NCBI GenBank assembly: GCA_026545225.1
Contig: CM048850.1
Location: forward strand, 5,274,001 to 5,338,000
Source: Cornus controversa
Taxonomy: Eukaryota > Streptophyta > Magnoliopsida > Cornales > Cornaceae
Direction of reading: 5' to 3'
Length of the DNA stretch: 64,000 bases
Each line of letters begins with the position of its first letter. The stretch's first letter is position 1. Made by a program: the position numbers and the translations under genes. Below are positions 46,077 through 57,706 of this stretch, one piece after another. The notes beneath the pieces were generated by a model, which was given only the letters and a program-made list of their open reading frames with translations, did not search any database and was not told where the DNA came from.

Positions 46077-47473
46077 TGATGTGGTCGGAACTAAATTATA
46101 TTATAAGCTTAATTTTGCCCTTTTTATCAAATTATAATTTAACCACTCGCAAGAGCACGAATCTTTGTAGATAAGGTTCTATATAGAGGGTATCGATCCC
46201 ACGAGGACTAGTCGTTAATTGTCATAATGAAAGATTAATTCTACTTTAATTCTAAAGAAACAGGTTTTTGATTTTGTGTTTAAAACTATTGCGTAAATGA
46301 AATGACGATAAAATTAAAGAGTAAAGTTGGGAGAGAGAACTAGGGTTGGTTTCCACCACTAGCCATTCACATGTTCATAAGTGTAGCAAGCATGGGGTTC
46401 ATTAATTAAATGCCTAACAATGTCATTAGGCTTGTGACCTCAATGACATATCAAAAGATCAATGTGTGTGCTAACCTATCATAATCCATCTTCAACAAGC
46501 ATAGCTCTTCAACCTAACTAACTACCTAATTACCCTACTCTCTACGTAAACACTACATGCATCCAAACTACCTTGTCTTGGCATGGTCTATACAAACTAG
46601 CATCACACATTCATTTAAACACCATTATCTAGCCATCATTTGCACTTCTTGTGGAATATGCAAATGTTGTGCATTCAAGTGACAAAACCTACTCTAAGAC
46701 AAGAATAAATTCCATATCAAATGAATATATATAAGAAATGTATTTGTGTACATGATCACTAGGCTAAATAATCAACATTTAATTACAAATCCCCAAGAGC
46801 TACAAAGATGAACAAGTTTACATGGCTAGGGGTTGAAACCAACACCCTAGTAGAAGAGTTAGTTGCTCATGGTTGCCTTGCACCCTTCCATTGATGAAGA
46901 GAATGAAGCTTTTTGGTCTGGTTCAGCTTTTCTCTTCCTCTCCCGAAGGTCTCTCCTTTCTTCTTCTGATGTGTATGTTGAGAGATATGAGATATGTGGC
47001 TTTTGGTGCTTTTTGTATGCTTTTTGGCTCATTTGGGCCCACCATATATATATATATCAATATATATATCTCTTGTATCAAGAAGGCCCCCAAAAGTCTT
47101 GTTCAAGTCAGACAATCCCCCTAAGTCGTGCAAAAAGGGGGATTTTGTTGCAAGTGAGAGAGCAGGTGAGCAAGTGGCCAAGTGGGCTCTGCAGCATTTC
47201 GATTGATCGAGATTTCGTTCAATCGAAATGAGATTTCGATCAATCGAAATCTCGATTGATCGAAATCCACATCTCGATTGATCGAAATGCCTTGGCAACA
47301 TTTTCTGATTTCATCTCTTGACTGCAGAAAGCTTCCAACTTTGCTCCATTTACTCCAATACCTGCAATACATCAAAAACACAAAAATACCGTAAACATAT
47401 CTCGGTAAACGCAAAAACGGAACTAACATATGCAATAAAGAGGGTTCAAATGCATAGAATTGAACACTTATCA
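46077..47473 (-). repeat. 3' LTR of F
   Basis: 1397 bases; on the minus strand TGATAAGTGTTCAATTC...CCACATCA. The palindrome cluster is at 47195-47289 and a TATATATA stretch at about 47046-47068. It lacks one 21-base palindrome unit and one TA step present in the other LTR. Open frames in this LTR (46863-47474, both strands) reflect this sequence and its copy, not genes. Confidence 0.95.
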
Positions 47474-47510
47474 CACCCCCAAACTTACATATTGCTAGTC
47501 CCTTAGCAAT
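47474..47510 (-). promoter_or_regulatory. Polypurine tract and terminal stem-loop of F
   Basis: On the minus strand ATTGCTA-AGGGAC-TAGCAAT (47510-47491) then AAGTTTGGGGGTG (47486-47474), which abuts the 3' LTR. Confidence 0.83.
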
Positions 47511-49285
47511 ACAATATTACAAAAATGAAATCAACTATCTTATACAAAAGTTTAATCATGCTCAGTCATCAACTAGATAAAGGGCGCTCATCCATTCATT
47601 TCACAATTGGCAAATGCAACAAGTATTACAGAACTATGTGGTCATTAGCAAAAATGGACTTTCACAAGCTATAAATGAACGACAGTCCCCACATACTGGC
47701 CAGCCCGAACAACTATAACAATTCCAACCCCAAAATCCTCTTTGAAAAGTGAACATGCATTCTAACGTGTGGCTTTTGTCATATTTGGAGAAGAAAACGA
47801 ACAAATCTGTTTTTAAGAGAAAAACTCATTAAAAATGCTCAACACGGCTGTTTCATTATCACAAAACATTCATGATTGCTCATGTGCGGATGACCGTGCA
47901 ATGCTTAGCTCTTTTTGCTTTCTTGTAAGCCCATGTAGCGGCATTGGGCCAATGACTCCCAAACCAGTTGGTTTTAGGGCATTAGGCGAAGAAGCACCCC
48001 TCGGACTTAATAACCGAGCTTACAAGGCGATGAGCGTACGCAAGCCATCCGCTTATTACTGCTCAACCTTACACACTTTTACACGAATATTTCCTGCTTT
48101 GAGGCATAGAAATCCGGTTTATTTAGTGAGAAGGCTTTTTGCATATTTTTCTCTTTTTATTATTATTATTATTATTTTTTTTCAACAACCGGAAGAACTT
48201 ATTCTCTAAGCTGTTCAGATAAAAACAGAAATTTCAAAAATTCTCCCTCAGACTTATACCCCACAAATTAAACTGCATGTGTGCGAATTTGTGCGGTTAA
48301 GGACAAATTTAGGGCAAGAACTGTACGTGCTCGAGTTTGGACAATAATGTAGACCGTTCTAGCTTACTATCAAGCTTGCAAAAGTGCGGGTATTTACAAT
48401 GTTAAAGTTCTTAACTACCTGCTACATTTACCTCGGACATTTATTCGAATGATCTTCCTTTAAAAAGCAAGACATCATAGCAAGCATGCAAAAATATCAC
48501 AGAAAAAAAATTGCTCTACAATGACACTCAATATAATGACTGAACATTGCATGCATATGCAAGTGGTATAGCATACCGCACCCCCAAACTTATATGCAAC
48601 ATTGTCCTCAATGCTTGGACAAGAAGAGCAAGGAAAGAAGTTATCGGGACGGCAGAATGCGAGAAAAATGGAATTCCACAGCAGCGGTCATCCTGTAAAT
48701 AAGAAAAATCTGCACAGAATACCAACTGGATACCACGAGCATTACAAGGAACAAAAAGTAGATAAATAGAACATAATGAAATAATTATGCACAAACAGAC
48801 AATGCCAATATCACTGTAAATCTAATGGTCTGAACTGGTGTTTCCCGATTGTCTAAGAGGTCTATGCGATAAGATATTGACTATCCAGGCGCGCTAACGT
48901 ATAGCACGCAAAGGGGCTGCCTTTCTTTATTACCGCCATACTGTGTTGAAGCAATCTCAACAGTATTGGGAATTGAAACCAGGCGGTAATAAACGGAAAT
49001 CATCAACTGAATCACATATAACAATTAGACAAGTGGTACTACATACATAGTCAAAGTATAGAGAACAGATAGGTTGACGGAAAGCAAAATAAAGACAGTA
49101 AAGACAACACATGGCATAAAAGAAAATAAAAAGGTATTCCATATAACTGAAAATGAGTTTTAGTACAAAGTGTACCTGCAGGTGGAATACTCAAAAAGAA
49201 ACTAAACATGGCCAACATGGCCTATCAAAAAAAATAAAGAAAGAAAAATACAGAAAATAAAGCAGAAAAGATGAATAAAGTGCAG
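47511..49285 (-). other. 3' untranslated region of F with stem-loop module
   Basis: Noncoding region collinear with 11001-12737 of A. It includes the stem-loop CATTG-AGGA-CAATG (48613-48600) followed by AAGTTTGGGGGTG (48591-48579). No frame is shared as protein with A. Confidence 0.75.
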
Positions 49286-50539
49286 CTACTCGATGGCGGG
49301 TGGTGGTGGTGGTGGGTCGGTGGGAGCAGAAGTTGAGGTGGAGGCTCGACCTGCGAACAGGAACTGCAGATCCTGCCGGAAGGCTCGGAACTCATCTAAA
49401 ATTGCTCTCTGGCCCTGTACCAGAGAAGAAATGTCCGTCTGAATACCTGCCAGCTGACTCTGCGTCACCTGGACGTGCTCGTCAAAACCCTGCTGGAGCC
49501 GCTCTACGTCAGCTGCCAGGCAGGAATAGCCTGTCGCTAAGATATCATGCCGCTCTGCAGCGACATCCATCTCCTCCTCCTCCATCTCCTCGTCCTCTGA
49601 CTCCGCCCCTGCTGGCTCTCCCTCATCCATCTCCACCGGGGCATCCATATCTACATCGTCTGGTGGATCACCCTGATGGTCCTGTCGCTCTAAGTGTCGC
49701 CTCACCCGATCCCACTGAGTAGATGTGAAGCGGGTGGGCGGTGCCAACTGAATGTCAGTCCGACTGACCGGTGTACTGGCACTGCTGAGAAAAGCAGCGA
49801 TCAGGAATGGAAAGGGAAACCGCCAACTCGCTGTTCTCCTCTTCCTCTTGTTAACGAGGCCATCCCAAACTTTGTGCATCTGCCGCCAGATAAGCGATGG
49901 GACAGAAAACCAAGCGCCCGTATGGAAAGCATAGAGGCAACGGAGGAGGTCACCCCTGCGCTCGGCCGCGTGCTGCAACTGACACGCGTTCTTGAGGAGA
50001 ACGGTGTCCAGGAACCAATATCTGCTCGGGCACATCGACTTGGACGTGCAGTTGTGGTTGGGTGTGGTAAACGCCCCGCCACACATGTCCATCACTATCG
50101 AGAAGAGCGTGGTATCTGCTGGGAGCGCGGCACTATAGAGTGGCTGACCGTCCGGGCCAACCATGTCCGGCGGCTGCTGGTGAGGAATGCCGAGCATATG
50201 AGCAATCCGGCTCGGCGTAATCGTGATCGTGACAGTGGCCACGGTAGTCTCGAGTGTATCTGGCGCTGTGCAGGAGTAGGTCATATGCTCGTAAAAGACC
50301 TGCACTAGGCGCTCGTGTGCCATGTCGGTGGGAGGCACACATAGCCGGTCGAGGCGACGCCTCCTGAGCTCGGCAACCGTCCACTCGGTGTCGGGATGCC
50401 TCTCAAACTCGGCTAAGTCAAAAACCTGCTCCGGGTGGAACTTCCGAGACTGGAAGGCTCGCCCGGGCACGTCACAAACAGCACCGGCGGCGTTCTTCAC
50501 TCTCGCCATGGCCTCGGAACAGTCTGCATTGGATTCCAA
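49286..50539 (-). CDS. Post-pol env-like protein of F ('putative plant transposon protein' type)
   Basis: 417 aa, uninterrupted. An N-terminal globular region (about 15-255) contains AFQSRKFHPEQVFDLAEFER, AHERLVQVFYEHMTYSC, TITPSRIAHMLGIPH and WFLDTVLLKNAC; I recognise this as the domain annotated in plant genomes as putative plant transposon protein. A basic cluster NKRKRR (230-235) looks like a nuclear localisation signal. A short apolar stretch FPFPFLIAAFL (241-251) is too short for a confident membrane span. Next come an acidic segment (about 293-328, rich in Asp/Glu), a coiled-coil-like helix (about 335-395, LQQGFDEHVQVTQSQLAGI) and a proline tail. No signal peptide. The position matches the env-like ORF of Athila elements; the actual role is unknown. 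It is probably expressed from a spliced or internal transcript, which the sequence does not settle. Confidence 0.85.
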   Translation of the reverse strand: MESNADCSEAMARVKNAAGAVCDVPGRAFQSRKFHPEQVFDLAEFERHPDTEWTVAELRRRRLDRLCVPPTDMAHERLVQVFYEHMTYSCTAPDTLETTVATVTITITPSRIAHMLGIPHQQPPDMVGPDGQPLYSAALPADTTLFSIVMDMCGGAFTTPNHNCTSKSMCPSRYWFLDTVLLKNACQLQHAAERRGDLLRCLYAFHTGAWFSVPSLIWRQMHKVWDGLVNKRKRRTASWRFPFPFLIAAFLSSASTPVSRTDIQLAPPTRFTSTQWDRVRRHLERQDHQGDPPDDVDMDAPVEMDEGEPAGAESEDEEMEEEEMDVAAERHDILATGYSCLAADVERLQQGFDEHVQVTQSQLAGIQTDISSLVQGQRAILDEFRAFRQDLQFLFAGRASTSTSAPTDPPPPPPAIE

Positions 50540-51782
50540 AAGGTACGTAAATAAAAGATGAATAAGAAGAAAGTTAAACTACTACTAGACTAAAAGAATA
50601 AAAATAAAAATGAAGTCCTAGTCCAAGGTACTGACAAAAATGCAAAAAGTTGCACTCGAAGAGGCAATGTGAACGGGCGCAACCGAAACGAAGGTGCCGC
50701 GGTTATACACCGTACACTAAGCGTTTGAAATGAAGAAAATGCCAAATCCCACTCCTGCTTGAATTCCTACCCCCCGAAACCCCCAAAAACTGGATTCAGA
50801 CATCGCAATCGCAACCATCCACCCCAACATGATCTAACTATGTTTATTCCGCTGTAAAACTATCAAAAATGGCGAGAGAATAAACAAAAAGTAGCCATGC
50901 ATCACTTACCTCGTGAGGAAGAAGATGAACGGCTCAACCGAAGAAAACTCCACGCGCAGCCGCGAAGAGAAGATCGCGCAGATGCTAGCGGCGGATCGGA
51001 CTGCGCCGGATGGCGGCGGATGATCGGGAATGGAAGATCGAGTGCTCGGGAGTGCTTGGAGAAGGCTTGGATCGCACAGTGGGAGAGAAGAAGTCGGATG
51101 GTCTTTTAAAATGGGAGGGAAGCCCAACGGTTTAAATAGCTTTTCGGCTCACGTGCAGGCTCCGCGTGCATTTCGATTGATCGAGATTTCGATTGATCGG
51201 AATCTTGCTTCGATCAATCGAAACTAACTTCGATGGATCGAGATTGTCTCTTCGATCAATCGAACATTCCTCCCCTGAATCACATTTTTACTTCGATCAA
51301 TCGAACATTTAATTGATGCAATCGAACTTTTATTTTGATCAATCGAACATTCCTCCCCTGAATCACATTTTTACTTCGATCAATCGAACATTTAATTGAT
51401 GCAATCGAACTTTTATTTCGATCAATCGAAATCCCATTTCGATCAATCGAAAGTTTCGATCGATCGAAGACCTATCGAAGTGCAATCGAAGAATACCACC
51501 TCTCGGGACTTTGGACTTGGCAAATCTCTGCAATTTTTCGATCAATCGAAACCAAAATTTCGATCAATCGAAATTTTCGATTGATCGAAATCTTGGTTTC
51601 GATCAATCGAAATGCTCAAAAACAGTCAGTTTAAAATATGCTTCAGGGACTTGGATATTGGGGAATTAGATACTACATTGCTTAGATACAAACCTACTTT
51701 GGATTAAAGGGACACCATGGAAGCTTGATAGCCACCATGGCTTCGCCACCTTACACGTCTATGGCGCGACGTCCGAATCGGC
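50540..51782 (-). other. Spacer between pol and env-like ORF of F, with a large palindrome array
   Basis: 1243 noncoding bases. 51172-51615 is dense in TTTCGATCAATCGAAA and related inverted repeats. An 83-base unit is tandemly duplicated (51254-51336 and 51337-51419). The rest (50540-51170) corresponds to the leader before the env-like ORF of A. Frames at 50897-51584 are not conserved. Confidence 0.75.
51172..51615 (-). repeat. Palindromic repeat array in the spacer of F
   Basis: Many full and half copies of CGATCAATCG/CGATTGATCG with A/T-matched arms (TTTCGAT...ATCGAAA), spaced by short unrelated sequence. The array corresponds in position to 8865-9111 of A, where the arms are CTCGAT...ATCGAG. 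Confidence 0.8.
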
Positions 51783-54700
51783 TCACGAGTCAAAATACAC
51801 GGGATCCGTCAAAGTGACGATATCCACGTATTCGGTGGTGACTTGGTCATCCACGCACACTTTTAAGCGCTGCCCGTTTACTTTGAATATCGAACCATCT
51901 TTCAAGTCCTTCAATTCCACCGCTCCGTGGGGCGCGACGGAATTAACCAAAAATGGACCATCCCAACGGGAGCGAAGTTTTTCGGGAAACAAATGGAGGC
52001 GTGAGTTGTACAACCAAACTTTTTGGCCCGGCAAAAATGTTTTGACTCGAATATTACGATCATGAAAGGCTTTGGACCTTGCCTTATAGATTTTCGCATT
52101 CTCATAAGCGTCATGTCGCAATTCTTCCAATTCATTTAATTGAAGCTTTCGATTAGAACCGGCCTTTTTCATGTCAAAATTGAAGGTCTTGGTGGCCCAC
52201 ATAGCTTTATGCTCCAATTCAACCGGAAGATGGCACGCCTTGCCATAAACTAACCGATAAGGTGACATTTCAATGGGAGTTTTATATGCGGTTCGGTATG
52301 CCCATAATGCGTCGTTTAGTCGCAATGACCAATCCTTCCGGTCAGGCCGAACAGTTTTCTGAAGAATGTTCTTAATCTCCCTATTGGATACTTCTACTTG
52401 GCCACTAGTTTGAGGATGGTAGGGGGTGGCTACTTTGTGTGTGACGGAGTATTTGAGAAGCAAGGTTCGAAGGAACCGGTTACAGAAATGCTTACCTCCG
52501 TCACTGATGATGGCCCGAGGCGTACCAAACCGGCTAAAAATGTTAGCTTGTATGAATTTAACCACGACTGCGTGATCGTTGGTTTTGGTAGCAACGGCCT
52601 CTATCCACTTAGATACGTAGTCCACCGCCACAAGTATGTACTCATGACCAGTAGAGGGTGGAAATGGTCCCATGAAGTCAATGCCCCACACATCAAATAT
52701 TTTAATGACAAGAATAGGGTTAAGAGGCATCATGTCCTTCCGAGACATCGCGCCGAGGCGCTGACATCGCTCACAAGAGCGGCAGAATGAATATGCATCC
52801 CGATGAAGTGTCGCCCAGAAAAATCCGCATTGAAGAATTTTTGCTGCGGTTTTCTTAGCACTAAAGTGTCCCCCACAAGCGAGTGTATGACAAAATTTAA
52901 GAATGCTTTGGAATTCACTGTTGGGTACACACTTACGAATTATTTGATCGGGGCAGTATTTGAACAATTGAGGATCGTCCCAATAATATGATCGTGATTG
53001 GGAGAGAAAACGATCCTTCTCTTGTTTGGTCCAAGAAGATGGTATTTTACCGGTTGCCAAATAATTAACCACATCCGCATACCAAGGGATACTCTCTTGA
53101 GAGATGACAAAGAGTTGTTCATCCGGGAAGGATTCACAAATTAGAATGGAATTATGGAGGGATTGAACAAGAATTCTAGAAAGGTGGTCAGCTACCACAT
53201 TTTCAGTTCCCTTTTTGTCTCTAATCTCAAAATTGAACTCTTGCAACAAGAGTATCCATCGGATCAACCTAGGCTTAGTGTCCTTTTTCGCCAAAAGATG
53301 CCGGAGGGCAGCATGGTCCGAATAGACAATGACCTTTGAACCTAATAAATAAGCTCGAAATTTGTCTAATGCAAATACTACCGCAAGCAATTCCTTTTCC
53401 GTTGTGGTATAATTGATTTGAGCCTCGGAAAGGGTTTTACTTGCGTAATAGATGACATGTGGCAGTTTGTCTACTCGTTGCCCTAAGACCGCACCCATGG
53501 CATAGTCGGATGCATCACACATAATCTCAAATGGGAGAGCCCAATTTGGAGGGATTAGAATTGGAGCGGTTGTAAGCATGGCGCGGAGTTTTTCAAAAGC
53601 GTCAAGGCACGCTTCATCAAAGGTAAAGCAAGACTCTTCTTCAAGAAGGCGACACAAAGGCCGAGAAATCTTGCTAAAGTCTTTGATGAAACGGCGATAA
53701 AAGCCCGCATGCCCAAGGAATGAACGAATCTCTCTCACCGTGGATGGTGGAGGAAGTTTGGAAATGAGCTCAACCTTGGCTTTATCAACCTCTATTCCTC
53801 GCTTAGACACAATATGCCCTAGGACAATACCCTCTTGAACCATAAAGTGACTCTTTTCCCAACTAAGAATTAGGTTGGTTTCTTGACATCTTTTGAGAAC
53901 ACAAGCTAGATTTTGGAGGCATGATTCATATGAAGGCCCAAAAACGGAAAAATCATCCATGAACACTTCTAAGAATTTTTCCACCATGTCCGAGAAGATA
54001 GACATCATACACCGTTGAAAAGTTGCCAGTGCATTGCACAACCCAAAGGGCATGCGTCTATAAGCAAATGTGCCGAAGGGACATGTAAAGGTGGTTTTCT
54101 CTTGGTCCCTCGGGTCTATAGCAACCTGATTATAGCCGGAATATCCATCCAAAAAGCAATAAAAGCTTTGCCCGGCAAATCTCTCCAATATTTGATCAAT
54201 GAATGGGAGGGGGAAGTGATCTTTCCGAGTGGCTGAATTTAATTTCCTATAATCAATGCACACTCTCCATCCTGTGGTGGTGCGTTGGAGAACTAATTCA
54301 CCCTTATCATTAGGTTGCACCGTAATACCAGACTTCTTTGGAACCACTTGAGTGGGACTAACCCACTTGCTATCAGAGATGGGGTATATGATCCCCGCAT
54401 CTAGTAACTTCACCACCTCCTTCATTACAACGTCCTTCATGTTTGGATTCAATCGACGTTGTGCCTCCCTTGAGGTCTTTGCATCCTCTTCCAAGTGTAT
54501 GCGATGCATACAAACAGAAGGGTCTATTCCCTTAAGATCTACCACACTCCATCCTATTACTTCTTTGTGCTCTTTGAGCACCTTTATGAGTTCCAATTCT
54601 TGAGCATTTGTGAGATTGGAAGCAATAATGACTGGAAGGGTCTCATTTGCGCCCAAGAAAACATACTTGAGTGTAGCTGGAAGAGGCTTGAGCTCAAGTT

Positions 54701-57416
54701 GTGGTGGGGAAATTAAAGAAGGAGTTTGGGGAGTTTTGGACAAAGGGGGCAAGGGTTCTCTCGGAACTCTCCACTTAGGCAAATCCATGACAGTATTAAC
54801 ATCGAGCATGGAATTGACTTCACATATGGATTGCTCAATGTCAAAATCGTCATAGTTAAAATGATTTAGGCATGCCTCTAAAGGGTCCGTGGAAAGAATA
54901 GAAGGAAGTGCTTCTTGAACAAGGTCGTCCACAACATCGAAACAAAAGCACTCACTTTCATCGTCGGGTGTGTGGTGGGAAGCATTGAAGATGTTCAAGC
55001 GGACTTTCATATTCCCAAAAGAGATGTCCATCACTCCAGTACGGTAATTAACGCAAGCGTTTGCCGTGGCCAAGAATGGGCGACCTAGAATGATAGGAAT
55101 ATGATGATTCGGATTTTGGACCGGTTCCGTGTCAAGGACTATGAAGTCCACCGGAAAATAGAATTTGTCCACTTGAATGATGACATCCTCAATGATGCCA
55201 CGTGGTTGCTTCACCGAACGGTCGGCAAGTTGCAACACAACCGTGGTATGCTTGAGTTCCCCCAAACCTAGTTGTTGGTAAACTAAGAATGGAAGCAAAT
55301 TGACACTAGCCTCTAGGTCAAGAAGTGCTTTTTCAAAAGATTGATTTCCGATGGTGCACGAAATGGTCGAAGCACCCGGATCTTTGAATTTAGGAGGGGC
55401 TTGGTGTTGGAAAATGGAGCTTATGTGCTCAGTTAAGAGGACTTTCTTAGGAACATTATTCCTAGATTTGCGCTTTTGAGTGCATAAGTCCTTCAAGAAT
55501 TTTGCATAAGAGGGAATTTGTCGAATAGCATCAAGGAGAGGGAGATTGATCTTTACTTGTTTGAAGATCTCCATCATGTCTTGGATTTTCTCTCCTTGCT
55601 TCCCGAAATGAGAAGGTTCCTTCAATCGTTGAGAAAAAGGAACGGGAGGTTCATAAGAGGTGTCAAGATTTGGAATCGATGATGACACAACTTCACTTGC
55701 CTTTCCTTTTGGATTTGAAGGGGTATTTTGCAAATTTGGATTTAACGGAAACAATTTTGGATTTAATTGGGATTCTTTTGGATTTTTAGGTTGCTCTTGA
55801 AATTCCTTTCTCTCTTCCTCCCCTACCTTGGAGTTAATGATTTTACCACTCCTCAAGGTTGTGATTGATTGAACTTGCTCTGGAGGAGCATTACAAGTTG
55901 AAGATGATGGATCTTCAATCATATGCACACCCTTGGGATTCGCCACCGGTTGACTTGGCAACTTACCTTCCTCCCTTCTATTTAAGGCATTAGCTAGTTG
56001 CCCGATTTGAGCTTCTAACCTAGCCATAGATTGAGCATTGGCCTCAAGCTTAGAGATTGATTGAGGGTGAGTTTGCAATAAGCGGGTGTTGGCCTCAAGA
56101 TTGCTTATCACTCGTTCTTCAAAGCTTTGGCTTCTTGGAGGAGGTGGTGGTTGTTGGTAATTTGATCTTTGATTGTAAGGTTGAGGGTTTGGCCTATAAA
56201 GAGGCTGTTGAGATTGGGAATTAAAAGAACTTTGCCCTTGGAAAGAGGGACTTGATTCTTGATTCTTCCATGAAAAAGCCGGATGGTTCTTGTAACCAGG
56301 ATTGTACGTGTTCAAATATGGATCATTCATTTGTTTAGCGTACAAGGCATTCGCTTGCTCTTGAGCATAATCGGGAGATTGCCCGGCAATAGGACAATCT
56401 CGCACAAAATGCGAAGTGCTATAGCAAAACGAACACCCCTCCTGATTTTGGACAGATTGGTTAGGAATAGGCAGCCCATTTTTCATGATTAAATCCATTT
56501 TTCGGGACAAGGCTTCTACGTGCATGGCTACCTCATCTACCCGTGAAATCTCATGCACTCCTCTACAAGGTTGGGTGGCCTTCCCTTTCCTAGTGGAGGA
56601 GCGTTGAGCTGAATTGTTACTTAGGGTTTGAAAGAGTTTCCATGCCTCATCGGGGCTTTTCAAAAGGTACCCACCCCCACACGTGGAGTCTATCATTTGT
56701 CTATGTTGCTCACTCACCCCATCATAAAAACTTTGCACTAGCTGCCATTTTGGGACAGCATGATGCGGACAAGATTTTAAGAGATCTTTTAACCTCTCCC
56801 ACGTCTCATGGAATTGTTCTTGGTCAATTTGGGTGAATCCGGTGATTGCTCGCCGAATATCACTTGTCTTACCCATTGGGAAGTATTTTTTTAAGAACTC
56901 TATTTGCATTTCCGCCCAAGAATGGATTGAGTTGGGTTCTAGGGAATTGAACCAACTTCTAGCCTTATCTTTTAGGGAAAATGGAAACATACGTAGCTTT
57001 AGATCATCCTCCGTAAAGTGTGGTACACGAATGGTGGAACACACGGAAAAGAAGTAATCTAAGTGCCGGTATGGATCCTCATTAGGAAGACCGTGAAAGC
57101 TGTTAAGAAGGTTGAGGGTGGAGGACTTTATTTTAAATTGATTTGCCGCTACATCCGGAAATTGAATACACGAAGGTACTTCAAATGTAGTCGGAAGGTA
57201 AAAGTCCATAAGCAACTCTCCTTGAGGAGGTGGTGGTGGAGGCGGTTGTTCATGATTAAAAGGAGGTAGACCGGGAGGTTGTCTCTCATTTGGTTCTATG
57301 TTTTCAGTTCTAGGCAAAATAGGGTCCCTAGAGGTTCCTCTACGTTGTCTAAGTGTTCGTTCAAGTTCACTATTACAAGGAAGCAAAGGAAGTGACAATG
57401 ACCGTCTACCTAGCAT
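51783..57416 (-). CDS. Gag-pol polyprotein of F, intact ORF
   Basis: 1877 aa in one frame. Gag capsid region about 85-270; CCHC knuckle C328-C331-H336-C341; Pro/Gln-rich linker and helical [22 protein letters not shown] (452-473). Protease from about 690: the active site reads D700-L-E-A-S, where A, B and C have D-L-G-A-S, so the conserved Gly is Glu. Second block [15 protein letters not shown] (771-785). RT about 1000-1210 with VCIDYRKLN (1052) and F1152-M-D-D. RNase H about 1295-1415 ([25 protein letters not shown]). Integrase: zinc ligands H1510, H1517, C1545, C1548 and catalytic D1580, D1639, E1675 with the 35-residue DD35E spacing, then the C-terminal tail to 1877. Role: particle formation, reverse transcription in the cytoplasm and nuclear integration. 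The protease substitution may make it dependent on protease from another copy. Confidence 0.96.
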   Translation of the reverse strand: MLGRRSLSLPLLPCNSELERTLRQRRGTSRDPILPRTENIEPNERQPPGLPPFNHEQPPPPPPPQGELLMDFYLPTTFEVPSCIQFPDVAANQFKIKSSTLNLLNSFHGLPNEDPYRHLDYFFSVCSTIRVPHFTEDDLKLRMFPFSLKDKARSWFNSLEPNSIHSWAEMQIEFLKKYFPMGKTSDIRRAITGFTQIDQEQFHETWERLKDLLKSCPHHAVPKWQLVQSFYDGVSEQHRQMIDSTCGGGYLLKSPDEAWKLFQTLSNNSAQRSSTRKGKATQPCRGVHEISRVDEVAMHVEALSRKMDLIMKNGLPIPNQSVQNQEGCSFCYSTSHFVRDCPIAGQSPDYAQEQANALYAKQMNDPYLNTYNPGYKNHPAFSWKNQESSPSFQGQSSFNSQSQQPLYRPNPQPYNQRSNYQQPPPPPRSQSFEERVISNLEANTRLLQTHPQSISKLEANAQSMARLEAQIGQLANALNRREEGKLPSQPVANPKGVHMIEDPSSSTCNAPPEQVQSITTLRSGKIINSKVGEEERKEFQEQPKNPKESQLNPKLFPLNPNLQNTPSNPKGKASEVVSSSIPNLDTSYEPPVPFSQRLKEPSHFGKQGEKIQDMMEIFKQVKINLPLLDAIRQIPSYAKFLKDLCTQKRKSRNNVPKKVLLTEHISSIFQHQAPPKFKDPGASTISCTIGNQSFEKALLDLEASVNLLPFLVYQQLGLGELKHTTVVLQLADRSVKQPRGIIEDVIIQVDKFYFPVDFIVLDTEPVQNPNHHIPIILGRPFLATANACVNYRTGVMDISFGNMKVRLNIFNASHHTPDDESECFCFDVVDDLVQEALPSILSTDPLEACLNHFNYDDFDIEQSICEVNSMLDVNTVMDLPKWRVPREPLPPLSKTPQTPSLISPPQLELKPLPATLKYVFLGANETLPVIIASNLTNAQELELIKVLKEHKEVIGWSVVDLKGIDPSVCMHRIHLEEDAKTSREAQRRLNPNMKDVVMKEVVKLLDAGIIYPISDSKWVSPTQVVPKKSGITVQPNDKGELVLQRTTTGWRVCIDYRKLNSATRKDHFPLPFIDQILERFAGQSFYCFLDGYSGYNQVAIDPRDQEKTTFTCPFGTFAYRRMPFGLCNALATFQRCMMSIFSDMVEKFLEVFMDDFSVFGPSYESCLQNLACVLKRCQETNLILSWEKSHFMVQEGIVLGHIVSKRGIEVDKAKVELISKLPPPSTVREIRSFLGHAGFYRRFIKDFSKISRPLCRLLEEESCFTFDEACLDAFEKLRAMLTTAPILIPPNWALPFEIMCDASDYAMGAVLGQRVDKLPHVIYYASKTLSEAQINYTTTEKELLAVVFALDKFRAYLLGSKVIVYSDHAALRHLLAKKDTKPRLIRWILLLQEFNFEIRDKKGTENVVADHLSRILVQSLHNSILICESFPDEQLFVISQESIPWYADVVNYLATGKIPSSWTKQEKDRFLSQSRSYYWDDPQLFKYCPDQIIRKCVPNSEFQSILKFCHTLACGGHFSAKKTAAKILQCGFFWATLHRDAYSFCRSCERCQRLGAMSRKDMMPLNPILVIKIFDVWGIDFMGPFPPSTGHEYILVAVDYVSKWIEAVATKTNDHAVVVKFIQANIFSRFGTPRAIISDGGKHFCNRFLRTLLLKYSVTHKVATPYHPQTSGQVEVSNREIKNILQKTVRPDRKDWSLRLNDALWAYRTAYKTPIEMSPYRLVYGKACHLPVELEHKAMWATKTFNFDMKKAGSNRKLQLNELEELRHDAYENAKIYKARSKAFHDRNIRVKTFLPGQKVWLYNSRLHLFPEKLRSRWDGPFLVNSVAPHGAVELKDLKDGSIFKVNGQRLKVCVDDQVTTEYVDIVTLTDPVYFDS

Positions 57417-57682
57417 GCATTAACAATTGAACAGCACCTCTACACACAAAGTAACAATAATATATACAAAAGAATGTGAATGATTCAAACCACCAATTTT
57501 TTTTTTGACGTTATACTCACAAAGGGTTCCAATTTGAATTCTTCTAGAGGCCCGCAATGTGGTATACCTAAAATCAAGAAGTTTGAGATATAAGAACAAG
57601 ATATATACAAAAAGAATGAAAGAATTTCTAGCCTAAGAATTAAACCAGATTTAATCTTCCAATGGCGACAATTAAACCGTAG

Positions 57683-57700
57683 TCCCCGGCAACGGCGCCA
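57683..57700 (-). other. Primer binding site of F (tRNA-Asp)
   Basis: On the minus strand TGGCGCCGTTGCCGGGGA, an exact match, six bases inside the 5' LTR. 57417-57682 is the leader, collinear with 2916-3158 of A. Confidence 0.94.
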
Positions 57701-57706
57701 AAATTT

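Noticed and set aside
51172-51615. Possible CRISPR-like array (short repeats with spacers)
   Set aside because: The repeats are palindromic half-sites with irregular spacing in an untranslated region of a plant retrotransposon; no cas genes and no constant spacer length.
53154-57269. Plus-strand frames across the gag-pol of F
   Set aside because: All are antisense shadows of the 1877-aa polyprotein.
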